The position numbers were made by a program, and so were the translations under genes. From Schistocephalus solidus (Eukaryota; Platyhelminthes; Cestoda; Diphyllobothriidea; Diphyllobothriidae), in NCBI GenBank assembly GCA_017591395.1, contig WEDG01006543.1, positions 1 through 64,000 of the forward strand: DNA of 64,000 bases, in the 5' to 3' direction. The notes under the pieces were generated by a model. It searched no databases, was not told the origin of the DNA, and saw nothing but the letters and a program-made list of their open reading frames with translations. The first letter of the stretch is position 1. Every line of letters starts with the position of its first letter. Of the stretch, positions 12,007-23,127 are shown piece by piece.

Positions 12007-12420
12007 ATTGATTTAAAAATATAAGTATTTTTCAATGCGATAATATGAAAGGAAAATTGTAACAAGTGCCGTTTTGTTTATTGAGATATGTAGTTTTTTT
12101 AAGATATGTAATAAAATATGTTATAAGCAAAGCCCTGTAAGCAAAAATCTTCTAGGTAACGAGTTTAGACTGAAAATAGAGATAGCGATAGAGGCTTTGC
12201 AGGATGAATAATTATCTCAACTGGTATATCGACTACTGCAAATTTTTTTCGCATAAAATTAGATAAACTTACTAAATTTCAACATTATTTCTAGAATAAG
12301 CCTTTAGATTCCGTCCTTTTTACCTAAATCTGCGACATTTTAATGAGGATATGTAGGGTGAAAAAGTTTTAAACCATATATTTCTCCCTATTTTCAAGTC
12401 AGAAATATTCAGTGGGTAGA
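12007..12420 (-). repeat. Family D 5' UTR
   Basis: Non-coding. It aligns along its length with 24740-25130: shared blocks are GCAAAG..CTG(T/C)AAGCAAAAATCT, GCAGGATGAA.AATTAT, TTTCTAGAAT and TTTCTCCCTATT. The GAGG.TATGTAGGGTGAA motif is present at about 12342. Confidence 0.6.
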
Positions 12421-12529
12421 GGCTGGCAGTGGCAAAAAAACTCCTGAATATATATCATTATATGTGTTTTTCCTATTTTCATGTTATTCCAGGAGAAAAA
12501 CTGCCGCCTGTGGGGGATGATAGCAATTC

Positions 12530-15500
12530 AGATCAGGAAGCACTAACACAATTGCAGTCTGTATGCAGTCTCTCTGTCTTTGCTAGGAACCGGGATTCTG
12601 CCTCAGGCAAGAAAGCATCCGTGTACGGTCGCTCACTGTCTGCCGAAGAAGTCAACGGGTGCAGGCTGCAGAGACGGTGCCGTATCCCTCAAGGTAACAC
12701 CTGGGATCGAGTTCAGATGCCGCGCACTCCGTCGAACAGGAAAACAGATTCTACCGTGTCGGCGCCCAGAATTCTTGAAACTGTTCTGAATGCAAAAACT
12801 AGTAATGGTAATCTTAAACAAAGAATAACTCCGTTGGACTTTTTATATTATGGGGAAGTTTATTCCACATGGCCATGGCGTTTATCGAAAAGAACCGTCG
12901 ATACTTAACTGTGCGAGCTAATGGAAGAAATAAAAAGACATTGCGATGACTGCTGCGCCGAGGATGGTCAAGCTGCCTCACAGTGATAAGGGGGATTAAA
13001 TGTACGATTATTCAAAAGCTTAAAAGCAAAAATAGTCCCTTCTGCACTCGGCGAAACCATAAGGGATCAATGTTAACAAGGCCACAGCGTTCTTGATACG
13101 ACAGATTACGGTGCTCCAACGATAAAATTCTTTTCGTGAAGAAGTGTTGGACCAATTCTATTTTCTTCCGTTCGCTAGCGCGCAGAAGGCTAAATAGAAA
13201 CGAGCAGTATTCCAGGCCAGGTCTAACGTACATTTTATAAAAGGCGAAGTCTAATATCAATAGTTTTTAAAATTTTGGAGGATAAACCCGGCAGTTCTGC
13301 GTGCTTTGGAGACAATCAGGGCGCAATGCTCTGAAAGATTGAGACCGTTGGAATATGATATGCCCAGGTCCTTAACAACGCCAGGTACATTTATATCGTG
13401 GCCATCTATGCTAAGATGAGGCTGATGGTTGTCACCGACAACCATAACGGAACATTTGTGCCAAGAAAGGGAAAAGGCGCCATGTGCAGCACCACTGGGC
13501 AAACGCCTCGAGATAATTTTTTAATAGATCAATCGCGGTGTCGCGATCTGCCGGCTTGTATCGATAGGCAACTTTAAAATCGTCGGCATACATAAAGGGC
13601 CTACCATTTCGAAATAAACCTGGCACATCATTGACAAAAAGACAAAATAAAAGCGGGCCTAGCACACTACCCTGAATAACTCCACTCCGCACACGTGCCG
13701 AGTTTGAGATAGCATTGGAGATCTTAACATGTTGTGTGCGAGAGCTCAGGTAAGAAGATATCAAGCTCAGAAGTTTACCACATATACCGAAAGAGGAGAG
13801 TTTCAGGAGAAGAAGGGCATGGTCAACACGATCGAAGGCCTTGGTGAAATCGAAATAGACTATGTAAAGTGCAAAGCCATTATCCCTAGATTGTAGAACA
13901 TGATCAAAGAAAGAGAGCTGACATGTGTCACAAGACCTAGTTTTGAGGAACCCATGCTGGGCTGCACTCAATAGGTTATTCTCAGTTAAATGATACATCA
14001 TCTTATCTTTGATCAAGGTCTCCAGGATTTTCGAAGCTGCGGACAGTGTGTTGATTGGCCTAAAATCGTCAAATGACGTAGATTGGCCGCGTTTGGGGAT
14101 AGGTAGAATATGCGATTCCTTCCATACGCTGGGAAAGGTTTCACTTTCAAGAGCTAGATTAAATATCTTACATAGAAGTGACGGGAAAATATCATTAGCA
14201 TCCGCCTTTATAATACTGATCGGTACGCCATCTGGTCCAGGACTATAAGATTGACGAAAACGTCGAATGGCTACGGTTACGTCCCAGAGGGTAAAAAGTT
14301 ATGGTTTCGAGGACGGCACCGGTCCAAACCTGGATGGGCGGACGGGGAGCGGTTGAATTTTCAAAAATGTTCTGGACAAGAAAAACGTTAAAACTATCAG
14401 CCGTCAATTTGTCATCAACTACAGGATTGCCAATGGAATCCAGTAGTACGGGGTGCCACGTTTTACTATGGGTTCTAATTGCGCGTGAAAAAGTTTCGCT
14501 ACATTTAACGAACGGTTTTCGACATATTTGACCTCTTCAGCTAGCCGTTTTTCTTCGGTTAGCCTCTTGGCCTGCTCAAAAATACGGTGAATCAAGGGCA
14601 GAACGGAAATGTCGTTTTGCAAATGGAATCGACGAGAGAGTTTACGCAACCTACGGCGAAAAGATAAAGGGAGATAAACCTCATCCGCGACATTAATTAA
14701 TTTCTTACGGGGAACAAAACGAGAAATAAGTGGATCTAAAACTTTGTAAAGCATACCGGTACAGGTGTTCACATCCTGACACATATAGAAATTAGACCAG
14801 TCGTGGGAGTCAAGATGTATCAATAATTCTGTCGAAAGCGCTAATCGAAAATCAAAGAAAAAGCTATATTTCTTTGAAGGCGTTTCATCGGTTTCGAGTT
14901 GTAGTGTAGAAACAACGATATCAGGGTCTGAGCTCCCAAGTGGGCCTAATGATGACACTGTCAAAGGCAGGCAGCCTCTGCAGAAGATTAGATCAAGTAT
15001 GCTTGATCCTCGGGTAGGGAAGTCAACAACCTGGGTCCACATGCCAATATCTACGGCCTCGAGAAAGTCCTCGAACTTTCTGGGGCCGGAGGGGACCGAA
15101 ACCAGCGAATGTCAGGGAAGGTTGAAATCACCTGCAATTAAGCAATACTTAAAATTTAAGTCAACTGCGGCATGGAATGCTTGTGAGAGACGAAGATCGA
15201 AATCCTCACTGGTATTGGGCGGGCAATAGACACAACCAATGAGTAAAAGTGTTCCTATTTTTAAGGTAATTTGAAGCCAGCAGCTCTCGTCAACCGCAGT
15301 AAATTGTGGATGATCTAAGGTCCGAAATTGCAGCGCTTGTTTAATGTAGATACAGCTTCCTCCACCACGACTTTTACGGCGATCATTTCGAGTACAATTA
15401 TAACCTATAAGAGAGAGTTCGGGGTCAGCTACGGAAGGTGTTGCCCATGTTTCAGTTACTATAACGATATCTGGACAGTGGACAAAGACTAGAGTCTGAA

Positions 15501-15534
15501 GCAGGGGCATTTTTATTGAGCAAGGATCTAGCAT
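12530..15534 (-). pseudogene. LINE family E ORF2: endonuclease-reverse transcriptase
   Basis: The endonuclease spans 15534-15112: VTETWATP, NDRRKSRGGGSCIYIK, IGCVYCPPNTS and IAGDFNLP. It continues at 15042-14419 with SILDLIF and SSDPDIVVS, where the catalytic His of the usual SDH motif reads Pro. The RT is at 14016-13432: HGFLKTRSCDT, FDFTKAFDRVDHALLL, SGVIQGSVLGPLLFCLF and FMYADDFK. The thumb is at 13502-13012 (GLEYCSFLFSLLRASERKKI), with C-terminal remnants to about 12530. Stops lie between 14418 and 14017. It makes no functional protein as it stands. Confidence 0.75.
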
Positions 15535-15548
15535 TAAGAACGAACAGT

Positions 15549-16931
15549 TTAAGTGGGCAAGGTGGTTGTTTTTAGGAGAGTGGCTAATTCATCCAGTGGT
15601 TCACGGGCCACTGAACGTTGGGGGGCGGGTGCTCCCGCCCTGTACTGGAAAAAGGTGGGATCATACGCGCCTGATGCGGGTGAATCGGAGTAAAAATATG
15701 GAGGTGGAAATGACAGAAAGGGGAACTGAGCACAAATGCTAGCTATTGGGGCATGACCGGGAAATCCCTGGACAGGATACTGCAAATTATTACTATTAAG
15801 GTGACACAGAAGGTCAGGTGAGTCTAGTAGTCCAGCAGGACCCCTTCGTATTGAGAGACAACTGGGGAAACGACCGTAGCGAAAAATTGGCTACGGGGTG
15901 GGAGATGCACTGCTGTGGGTGGCACAGAAGCACTATTTTTGGGCGAGAATGCTTGTATGTTTTTCGTTTATCGGCCCTCAGTATGAGACCTGGGTGATAG
16001 CTGGAAATTCGATGTTGTTGGGATGGGGATTTTTGGGAGAAATAGGCGATAGTAACGGAGTAGTTTTCGTGGAGAGACTAAATTTTTGCGGTTTTCGAGT
16101 TGTTGAGACTTTAGCCGGACTTGTCTTGGAGCTAGAAATCTGCGTTGGTTTTACCAGGAGTAACTAGTAAACTTGGTATGGTAATAGGCGGAGTACTGCC
16201 ATCTTGAGAACGAAAGTACTGTTTTCTTGAGATCCCAAAAGATTAATCAAGGTTGGTTTCCGTGCAGAGTTAGCTGGAGCTTCAGATGGCGAAGCCGTAG
16301 ATGAAATTGGAGGCAATTTGTTCAACATGGCAACAGCGTTAGTCATTTCTCTGTTGCTTGTCGACAATTTAAAAATTTTTCAGTTTTCTCTGCATTGGGG
16401 TGAGGTCAGGGGAAACCGAGGAATGCCATTTTTGACAAAAATTCTCTACTAATCTCCTTCCTAGAGAGTATGAAGTCGACTTCTATCAAGGAAAAAGAGC
16501 GTGACTAGTATGGGGAATTTCGACTGAGCGAGTGGAGTCGTTTAGCATACGCGACTCGGAATCCCAAGCCACTGCTTTCCAGAAACAAACGCGCGCCGTC
16601 GAAAGCAGATATGTAACTGGGAATATTACGCAGTATGAAATTATGCTTTGCGTTTTATCCGTTCTTCGGTTTCGGAGCTAATTATCCCAATGAATTTAAA
16701 AGCCTGTTGGATAACTGTGTCAGAGGCATTGGTTATAGTTCCTTTAAGCAAAAAATCTACCAGTTCGTCGGACGACGATCGATTAACGCAGGACGAGGTG
16801 TAGGCTTGAGCAATCAGAGGATCAAGAGGTTCCAGATTTACGAAAGGGATTTTAGAGTTGACAATATCTACAGAGGGCTGCGAATTCTCGCATACGCTAG
16901 ATATGTCCCCTTCTATTACTCTATTACTCAA
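15549..16931 (-). pseudogene. LINE family E ORF1 (decayed)
   Basis: Upstream partner of the family E ORF2, ending about 15 bases before the endonuclease reading frame. The first piece (16931-16641, starting MSNRVIEGDISS) is acidic. Others lie at 16367-16164 and 15785-15549, the last being Pro/Tyr/Phe-rich like the end of family A ORF1. Frameshifts separate them. No motif is recognised. Assignment is by position in the element. Confidence 0.5.
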
Positions 16932-17087
16932 GGATGGAGGGATGCTGCAACCTTTCGTCTTTTGCGAGTCGCTTGCGGGACATCGTAAGCTAGAAGACGG
17001 AATTTTGGTTTACTTAAAAGAAAATAGTGGGTAAATAATTTACAAGAGTATACTTAATTAGGCTAAAATGGCAGCTGATTTCAAACA

Positions 17088-17319
17088 GTTAATAGAAAAC
17101 GACAAACTGAGCACAATTTTAACCACACTTATGCAAAAGTGTAACTAATTAGTCCAAGTGATTATATGGCCGCCACAAATAATATGTAGCAGTAATAAGA
17201 GCTTTTTTAAACTAACAATTAATAGACAGTTCACTGCTAGGGGCAGTAAATACGGTAAAAATAATCCGTTCACTTATCTTTAAAAATCGGTTCATGCGCC
17301 CTTGACCTTGACCTATGAA
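17088..17319 (-). repeat. Family E 5'-UTR monomer 1
   Basis: First of two almost identical direct repeats of about 232 bp; the second is 17320-17551. In element orientation each begins with AGGTCAAGGTCA followed by AGGGCGC. The differences I can see are a few bases, for example one A in a poly-A run near 17136 and C/T at 17294. Confidence 0.85.
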
Positions 17320-17551
17320 GTTAATAGAAAACGACAAACTGAGCACAATTTTAACCACACTTATGCAAAGTGTAACTTATTAGTCCAAGTGATTATATGG
17401 CCGCCACAAATAATATGTAGCAGTAATAAGAGCTTTTTTAAACTAACAATTAATAGACAGTTCACTGCTAGGGGCAGTAAATACGGTAAAAATAATCCGT
17501 TCACTTATCTTTAAAAATCGGTTCACGCGCCCTTGACCTTGACCTATGAGG
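17320..17551 (-). repeat. Family E 5'-UTR monomer 2
   Basis: Tandem copy of 17088-17319 with a 232-base offset. In element orientation it also starts with AGGTCAAGGTCA (TGACCTTGACCT on the plus strand near 17534-17545). The block 17552-17770 is a third, more diverged monomer: it shares GGCGGTTTGTTCAAATTCGA with 25.2 kb and ends in the motif GACATAGCCTCA. Confidence 0.8.
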
Positions 17552-17770
17552 CTATGTCGGATGAAACAGTTTACAACTGTTTAGTTTTCCCCGTTTGTCT
17601 TATGCAATAACTGCAGGTGTATGCAGTTGATAAAGAGTTAAAAATACAAATAAATTGGCTAACAATTAAGCTAATAGTTACGACAGGAAACAAAGAAATT
17701 TGTTTGAATTTCAAGAATTCACTTATATTCGAATTTGAACAAACCGCCTTTGAACTAACTTAGCATTTCC

Positions 17771-18089
17771 TGACCATCTAATCAAAAACATATGCCCACA
17801 TATGTCCCCAACTGCAATGCCATTTATACATAATGACCACCTAACCGATCCACATCCCTAACGTAGACCTAACTTGTACACCCAAATTTTGAAGCATCAA
17901 AAACATTCTTTACAATAATAACTCGATTCTCCCCCTCTTAGCTCATGAAACCTTCAAAATACCTTATGAAACGGTTTTTGCACCACAGACGTTTGCTTTC
18001 ATATGAAACGCCCTAAGCCTAGCTTTATTAAATCCACAACTGTCCTAACTCAAGGCACTTGTAAAAAGTTATAACCTAGCTATTATTTG
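17771..18089. other. Gene-free AT-rich stretch
   Basis: I see no coding sequence, RNA gene or repeat that I can assign between the outer end of element E and the 3' end of element F. Confidence 0.4.
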
Positions 18090-19113
18090 TATTTGAAGGT
18101 TTACGGGCAGAGCCCTTGATGACCTTATTTATTTACAATAATTGCGCATTGTGTCACTCAAAATAAATTTTCAAACCTTTAGAAGGAGGGCGATAACACA
18201 TAATTAAAAAACAATACTAATACTAATAATAGTTATATTTAATGCCGGTTTAAAGGAATTATCAGAGAAAATGTGCAGTTGGGATCAGGCTGGCAGTAAA
18301 AAAACTCCTGAACCTAAACATGTTTATTGATTTGAAACTGTTTGGGTGCCGTCAAATCTGCTTGGGCGCCGTCAAATATATATTTTTCAGCAGAGGAATT
18401 CTGCAAATTTAAGGATTATAGGCATTGCCTTTTAAGACCCTATTAAAAAAACGTTACCTAAAATATTGCAGTTAAAATACACAGTACTGCAAAGTATTGA
18501 ATAATATATTCATGAAGAAAGAAAATGGTTTCTTACCAGTGGAATCGAGGCACAGTTATTATGAAGGACCGATTATCACCTATGTTAAATAATAGATATC
18601 ACCGTTAGTTGCGTGTGCGCAAAGCTTTTGTATGATGTAGAAGTTCCTTTCTGTAAGAATGACCGGTATTTCTCAAGCGAATAAACAGTTTATGTTTGAA
18701 TGTGTCTGTCGTGTCCGCCATATGACGTCCTCTAAGAGTCCGTTCCAGGCACCAATAACTCGCTGCGAAAACGAAAGGTGATGAGCATCCAGGTGGGATA
18801 AGGTTCCTTGAAGTTTTAAAAAATGTCTTTGACGTGTATAGCACAGTCATGATTCCTTTGGAGCCGGTATTTATATATGAGATTGCCTTGAAGCTGCCTG
18901 TACTCAAGAGTTAAAAGGTTAAGGGCGTCAAGTCTGCATTTGTATGATAACGACTTTAGACCGTTCACGACTTTTCTCGCCCTCCTTTGAACCCTTTCCA
19001 GCAGTTTGCAATTTTTTCAGCCACGGTGGCCACGCCTGAACTCGATATTCCAAATTTGAACGTATAAACTTCCCGTATATTTTTCCAAATATTTCCTTGT
19101 CAATATCTATCAA
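18090..19113 (-). mobile_element. CR1-like LINE, thumb, C terminus and 3' end (F)
   Basis: Minus-strand fragment of the H/G type. It has IDKEIFGKIYGKFIRSNLEY then VQAWPPWLKK (19113-18928), corresponding to KELFRKTYGVF..HLEYAIQAWRPW of element H, then the C-terminal block at 18907-18605 (DTTDTFKHKLFIRL). A two-tier stem-loop near the 3' end is at 18097-18125. The sequence between 18600 and 18130 is AT-rich 3' UTR and includes a short stretch (18289-18320) shared with the 3' part of element E. Confidence 0.65.
18097..18125 (-). other. Two-tier RNA stem-loop near 3' end of element F
   Basis: In element orientation AGGTCATCAAGGGCTCTGCC then CGTAAACCT: outer stem AGGT/ACCT, inner stem GGGC/GCCC with loop TCT. 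Confidence 0.6.
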
Positions 19114-19577
19114 AGTTCTTTTGATGGAAAACAGGACATTGGACCCATTTTTGGCTTATCTTCATTGCCCTCTATTGCGCCTCTTCGAGGAGGTCAATAT
19201 ACATTCTCAATTATGGAGTATCTGCTGTCATTCCGTATTCCAAATAGGATTTTACTAAGACGCCAAAGAGCCTTCGGAGGATTTAAATGCACATCTGATT
19301 CAGGCACTTGCAGGTCCGAAAATAGGCGACAAATTTGTTGACGGTCTTAGGTAACAGTCATATCCAAAAAACTCATTAAGCTTAACATGTTTCCTTTATC
19401 CTTTAGGCAAATGAGATGTGACCTGCTATAGACATTCCAAATAATCCACTGACATGCCTGTTCACTAAAATTTGAAGATTTCTTTCAGTTTACAAACGTG
19501 AATTACCTGCATGGTAATCCATATAATTTAGAATTTAGAATTTACAGTTGGTTAGCACCGGCAAGGCACAAGGTCAG
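19114..19577. other. Unassigned stretch, probably old LINE sequence
   Basis: No open reading frame of note. On the minus strand short pieces resemble the RT thumb of the H/G families, but stops are too frequent to be sure. Confidence 0.3.
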
Positions 19578-21064
19578 TTCAGTGTTCAGTGTTCAGTGTA
19601 TTTGAGGAAAATAGGCTTACGCCTTTGAAATCCCTATTTGTTACATAAAAGTTGCAAGAATAAGAAGCAAATTAAAGAAGCAGCAGTCGCGAATGCAGGC
19701 AGGTTTACGTGGTACTACTGATATTGTTAAGGTTGCGTCACATAGTCTTCGTGGTACCTGTAACATATGTATGTCGTCGATGTTTGAATGTATACACAGA
19801 CTGGGACATAACAATCGCCTCAGGTAGGTTATTCCACGGTTCACGACGGTTGGTGAAAAAATACTTCCTCACATCCAATCTTACTTGTAGTACTTAGTTT
19901 GAATGGATGACCTCGGAGATTTTTCGTAGTGGCGAGTTGGAAAAAAGTATCATCACATAGTGCGCCAATCCATGCCACGCACGATACGGAAGGTTTGGCA
20001 TCAAGTCTCCGCGCAACTGCCTATAACTCAGAGGATAGAGCTTTAGGTTATTTAGACGAATCTCATGGCAGTTCAGATTGACCTCTTACTAATTTTGTGG
20101 CTCGCCGCTGCACCCTTTCGAGCATGTTGTAGTCCTGTTGCGTCCACGGTCGCCAGGCTTGGATCGCATATTCAAGATGTGGCCTTACAAACGTACCAAA
20201 GACTTTAGAGCCAGTCTTCATCGAAAACTTTAAATGCCCGCTTGATAGCGTTGGTATTGAATTGGCGGATTTAGCTGCCTTGGAACATTGCGTAGAAGGC
20301 TTCAGGTTGTCTTTCATCCAAACTCCAAGATCCTTCTGTGTGTGTGCTTCTCGGAGTGGTAAAACCATTCAAATAGTAGGGTCGCATATCAGTGACCTGG
20401 ATTTCGATTTCCAGACGTAGCAGGGTGCATTTGTTTGAGTTGAAGGAGCCATTTGTGGGACCACTCGTCCAATCGACGAAGATTTTCTTGGAAATTGTCT
20501 GCATCAGCAGCATTGTGGATAACTTTCCAGATTTTTATATCGTCCGCAAACATAGCAAAGTTACAGTCCAATTCCTGTACACAATCATTAATGAACAAGA
20601 GAAATAGGATCGGTCCGAGCACTGAACCTTGTGGGACTCCACTCGATGTGACTGTGCGCTTTGATCGATCCGCCTACACAGACCACTTGGGAACTGACCG
20701 ACGAGAAAATTCTTGATCCACGTAAGAAGTTTGCCGCCAATACCGAACATTCTCAACTTGTGAAGGAGACGCTGGTGTGGGAACACTATCGAAGGCCTGA
20801 AATCAATGTAGGCCACGTGCACAGTGTCTTTTTGCATCGAGTGCTTTTGTCCAGCTTTGCATCGTATAAAGTGTCTGTAACACACGATCTTTCCCTACGG
20901 TATTGTGCAGTCGATAAGAGGTTACGGGTTTCTAAATAAATCATCAATTCCTTTTTGACAACCTTCTCAATCAAGTGAGTGCATGCACCTAGAGTATTGA
21001 AAAGTTTCTTTCTGTCAGCGACCGGTTCGGCCATGAAACTCACTTCCAAGTGAAAAAATAACAT
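19578..21064 (-). mobile_element. CR1-like LINE, RT to 3' end (G), 5'-truncated
   Basis: Minus strand. The RT begins at about 21064 (KVVKKELMIYLETRNLLS, RRERSCVTDTL), continues with LLHKLRMFGIGGKLLTWIK, then MLGPILFLLFINDCV and FADDIKIW (20622-20389), the thumb (PHLEYAIQAWRPWTQQDY, then LERVQRRA at 20368-20063) and C-terminal remnants to about 19640. Several frameshifts break it. The 3' end carries a stem-loop (19605-19635) and a tandem heptamer ACACTGA (19579-19600). Confidence 0.8.
19605..19635 (-). other. Two-tier RNA stem-loop near 3' end of element G
   Basis: In element orientation TAGGGA...GGCGTAAGCC...TTTCC: inner stem GGC/GCC with a GTAA (GNRA-type) loop, outer GGGA/TTCC. It is followed by (ACACTGA)3. 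Confidence 0.6.
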
Positions 21065-21330
21065 CGAATACCTCGGAGTTGTTCAAACGGCAGTTAGACT
21101 GCTTGATTTTAATGAATAAAGACTCTCACTGCTGGACTATCTTGGCCATCAATTAGCTTTACTTTATGCTTTAAATTTGTGTATCGTACAACGTTTGATT
21201 TAAAATGTTTAACTGTATTTTATGTTGTCTGTATATACTTGCATTTATAATTTCGATTGTGCGTACATAGGGTCAACAAGGGCAACGCCCGTAACCCTTA
21301 AAAATAGACACATATACACAAAGTGCTCTC
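21065..21330 (+). mobile_element. 3' end of a CR1-like LINE (plus strand)
   Basis: Non-coding. Recognised by the conserved terminal stem-loop at 21270-21297 (GGGT..GGGCAACGCCC..ACCC), the plus-strand counterpart of the structures near the 3' ends of H, G and F. The start is not defined. The rest of the stretch to about 21500 is AT-rich and unassigned. Confidence 0.5.
21270..21297 (+). other. Two-tier RNA stem-loop, LINE 3' end
   Basis: Outer stem GGGT/ACCC, inner stem GGGC/GCCC with loop AAC, in the same sequence frame as in elements H and G. Confidence 0.6.
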
Positions 21331-21659
21331 GATTTCCTAAATGCGTCTTTAGTTAGAGAAACGTGTTTTGCTACAAAAAATCTCACACTTATATAGATAG
21401 ATGTTTTATTTGAGTGCCCGGAATGACACTGTCATTGGATAAAAATCAATTTAAACGAATACGAAATCTTGTACAGTTAAGTTTGAATAGTAGTTCAGTT
21501 ATTGGCGATGACAATTGACACAAAGGATGACTTAATACAAAGAAGGCAACTACTGCCATGTTTTTCAGCGCGTTCTTCTTGGTACAAATTTAAATTATCT
21601 ATAACAAGCGTTGAGTCAGCAATAAGAATGAGCCCAGGATTCAGTGATGCACAGCACAT

Positions 21660-23008
21660 CGGCCTGTCAGCCTAACCTCCATTTGCTGTAAAATAATGGA
21701 ATCAATAATCAAGAAGACAACCATGAAGTTCCTTGAGGAAAACCAATTACTCTCAGATCTCCAGCATGGCTTCAGACAGAATCGCTCCTGTCTTTCTAGT
21801 TTATTACTCTCAACAGAGCAGTGGACTCGTGCACTGGACGAAAATGGAAGGGTTGACGTCATAAACACTGATTTCAAGAAGGCGTTTGACAGTGTCCCAC
21901 ACAAACGTCTCATCTACAAATTATCTGAAATCGGCATAAGAGGAATGTTGCTGACATGGATCGCAGACTTTCTTACAGATAGATTGCAAACTGTGTGCGT
22001 CGATACCTCGAAGTCAACACCTACTCCAATTCTAAGTGGTGTCCCCCAAGGCTCGGTATTAGGGCCGTTACTCTTCTTAGTGTACATCAACGACTGTGTC
22101 GACGACCTGGATTGCAGCGCAATCACGTTTGCAGATGATGTTAAATTGTGGAGGGTCATCAGATCTGATTTCGATAGGCACGCACTTCAAGAGGATCTCA
22201 ACCGTCTTAGCAGCTGGTCTGCTCGTTGGCTCTTAAATTTTAACGTTGGGAAGTGTGGTCCTAAGACTGCGTACAAGAAGGACCAGTGAGGGAGGATGAT
22301 TCCTACGAATACATTCTCAATGGGCAGCCCCTTTCAATTGTTGAGGAACAGAAGGACCTCGGTGTTCTAATACACTCCTCACTTAAACCATCTTCACAGT
22401 GTTTAAAGGCAGCAAAACGCGCTACACAGGTCTTATTTGCGCTCAGACGTGGGTTTGTGCAGATTGATAAGGAACTCTTCCGAAAAACCTACGGGGTATT
22501 TGTTCGATCTCACTTGGAATATGCCATCCAAGCCTGGCGTCCGTGGTTTAAGAAGGATTATCTACAGCTGGAACGAGTGCAGGCGAGGGCTACGAAGATG
22601 GTCAAGAATCTTAGTAATCTGCCTTACGAAGCCAGACTGGTTGAACTTGATTTTTTTCCTCTAAATTACAGGCAACTACGCGGTGACCTCATCCAAACCT
22701 ACCGGATTGTTAGAGGCCGCAATTGTGCCCTAGAATTTGCTGAATTCTTCGAATTGGCTGGGACGGAACATCTGCGGGGTCATCCCTTTAAACTGCAGAG
22801 GAAGTTTGTCCACACGGAAGTCCGTCGGAACGCCTTGTCGCAGAGGGTCATTGGAGCATGGAACGGACTCCCTGAGGATGTTGTCCTTTCAGAAACTGTT
22901 GATGCATTTAAATTCAAACTAGATACTCATTTTCTGAGAAACTATTGTCAATATAATGAAGATTGTGTAAACAGTGGCAGGTTGCGCCTGGCCCACACAT
23001 ATCGATGA
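21660..23008 (+). pseudogene. Reverse transcriptase of element H (one frameshift)
   Basis: The coding part is 5'-truncated at the RT entry motif (RPVSLTSICCKIMESII). The first frame to 22289 carries LLSDLQHGFRQNRSCLSS, FKKAFDSVPHKRLIYKL, LSGVPQGSVLGPLLFLVYIN and FADDVKLWRVI. A frameshift near 22255-22265 moves to a second frame ending at 23008: EQKDLGVLIHSSLKPS, HLEYAIQAWRPW, LERVQARATKMV and a C terminus ending in AHTYR. Catalytic Asp residues in the FADD box are present. The endonuclease and ORF1 are absent because of 5' truncation. It is typical of CR1/jockey-type RTs. Confidence 0.85.
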
Positions 23009-23127
23009 CCCTTCATTTTCATTTGTCAGATATATCACTGTAAACATTTATACTATTGACATTTTTGCATATGAATAGGGAGCTCAAGGGCGAAAGCCTA
23101 CTTCCCTCAATAAAGTGACTTAAAGTG
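21661..23127 (+). mobile_element. CR1-like LINE, 5'-truncated, with target-site duplication (H)
   Basis: The cleanest insertion in the window. ACATC occurs at 21656-21660 and again at 23128-23132, flanking the element; the surrounding DNA matches element D without it. The element begins inside the RT domain and ends with a stem-loop (23078-23106) followed by two TAAAGTGA-type repeats (23111-23127). It is about 1.47 kb and seems younger than its neighbours, since its reading frame is broken only once. Confidence 0.85.
23078..23106 (+). other. Two-tier RNA stem-loop near 3' end of element H
   Basis: Outer stem GGGA/TCCC (23078-23081 with 23103-23106), inner stem GGC/GCC closing a GAAA tetraloop (23089-23098). 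It is followed after five bases by the terminal short repeats of the element. Confidence 0.6.

Larger units (their letters stand above)
9917..12420 (-). mobile_element. Family D CR1-like LINE (D), 3'-truncated
   Basis: Minus-strand element related to family A but clearly diverged. The order is 5' UTR (about 12420-12007), ORF1 (12006 to about 11127), decayed endonuclease (about 10730-10270) and the post-endonuclease region (10271-9913: LDLNFTNDVHPLF, TSDHAIIHCCFP). Element B's 3' UTR abuts it where the RT should begin, so the RT is absent. Many frameshifts are present. The 5' UTR is shared with the copy at 24.74-25.27 kb. Confidence 0.7.
12420..17770 (-). mobile_element. Family E CR1-like LINE, near full length (E)
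   Basis: The most complete retroelement in the window, about 5.3 kb on the minus strand. It has a 5' UTR with tandem monomers (about 17770-17088), ORF1 (16931-15549), and ORF2 endonuclease, linker and RT (15534 to about 12530), followed by a short 3' part. Its coding sequence differs from families A and D, but the domain order is the same. Frameshifts in ORF1 and ORF2 and a changed endonuclease residue indicate that it is no longer active. The 3' limit is uncertain; a sequence like AGGCTGGCAGT..CAAAAAAA near 12422 recurs at about 18289. Confidence 0.75.

Noticed and set aside
12580..12908. Plus-strand open frames up to 159 codons
   Set aside because: They overlap the C-terminal remnant of the family E RT read on the minus strand (FDGVRG, SRILGADTVESVFLF), so they are antisense shadows.
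15898..16167. Plus-strand 89-codon open frame
   Set aside because: It lies antisense to the family E ORF1 region and has no family signature.
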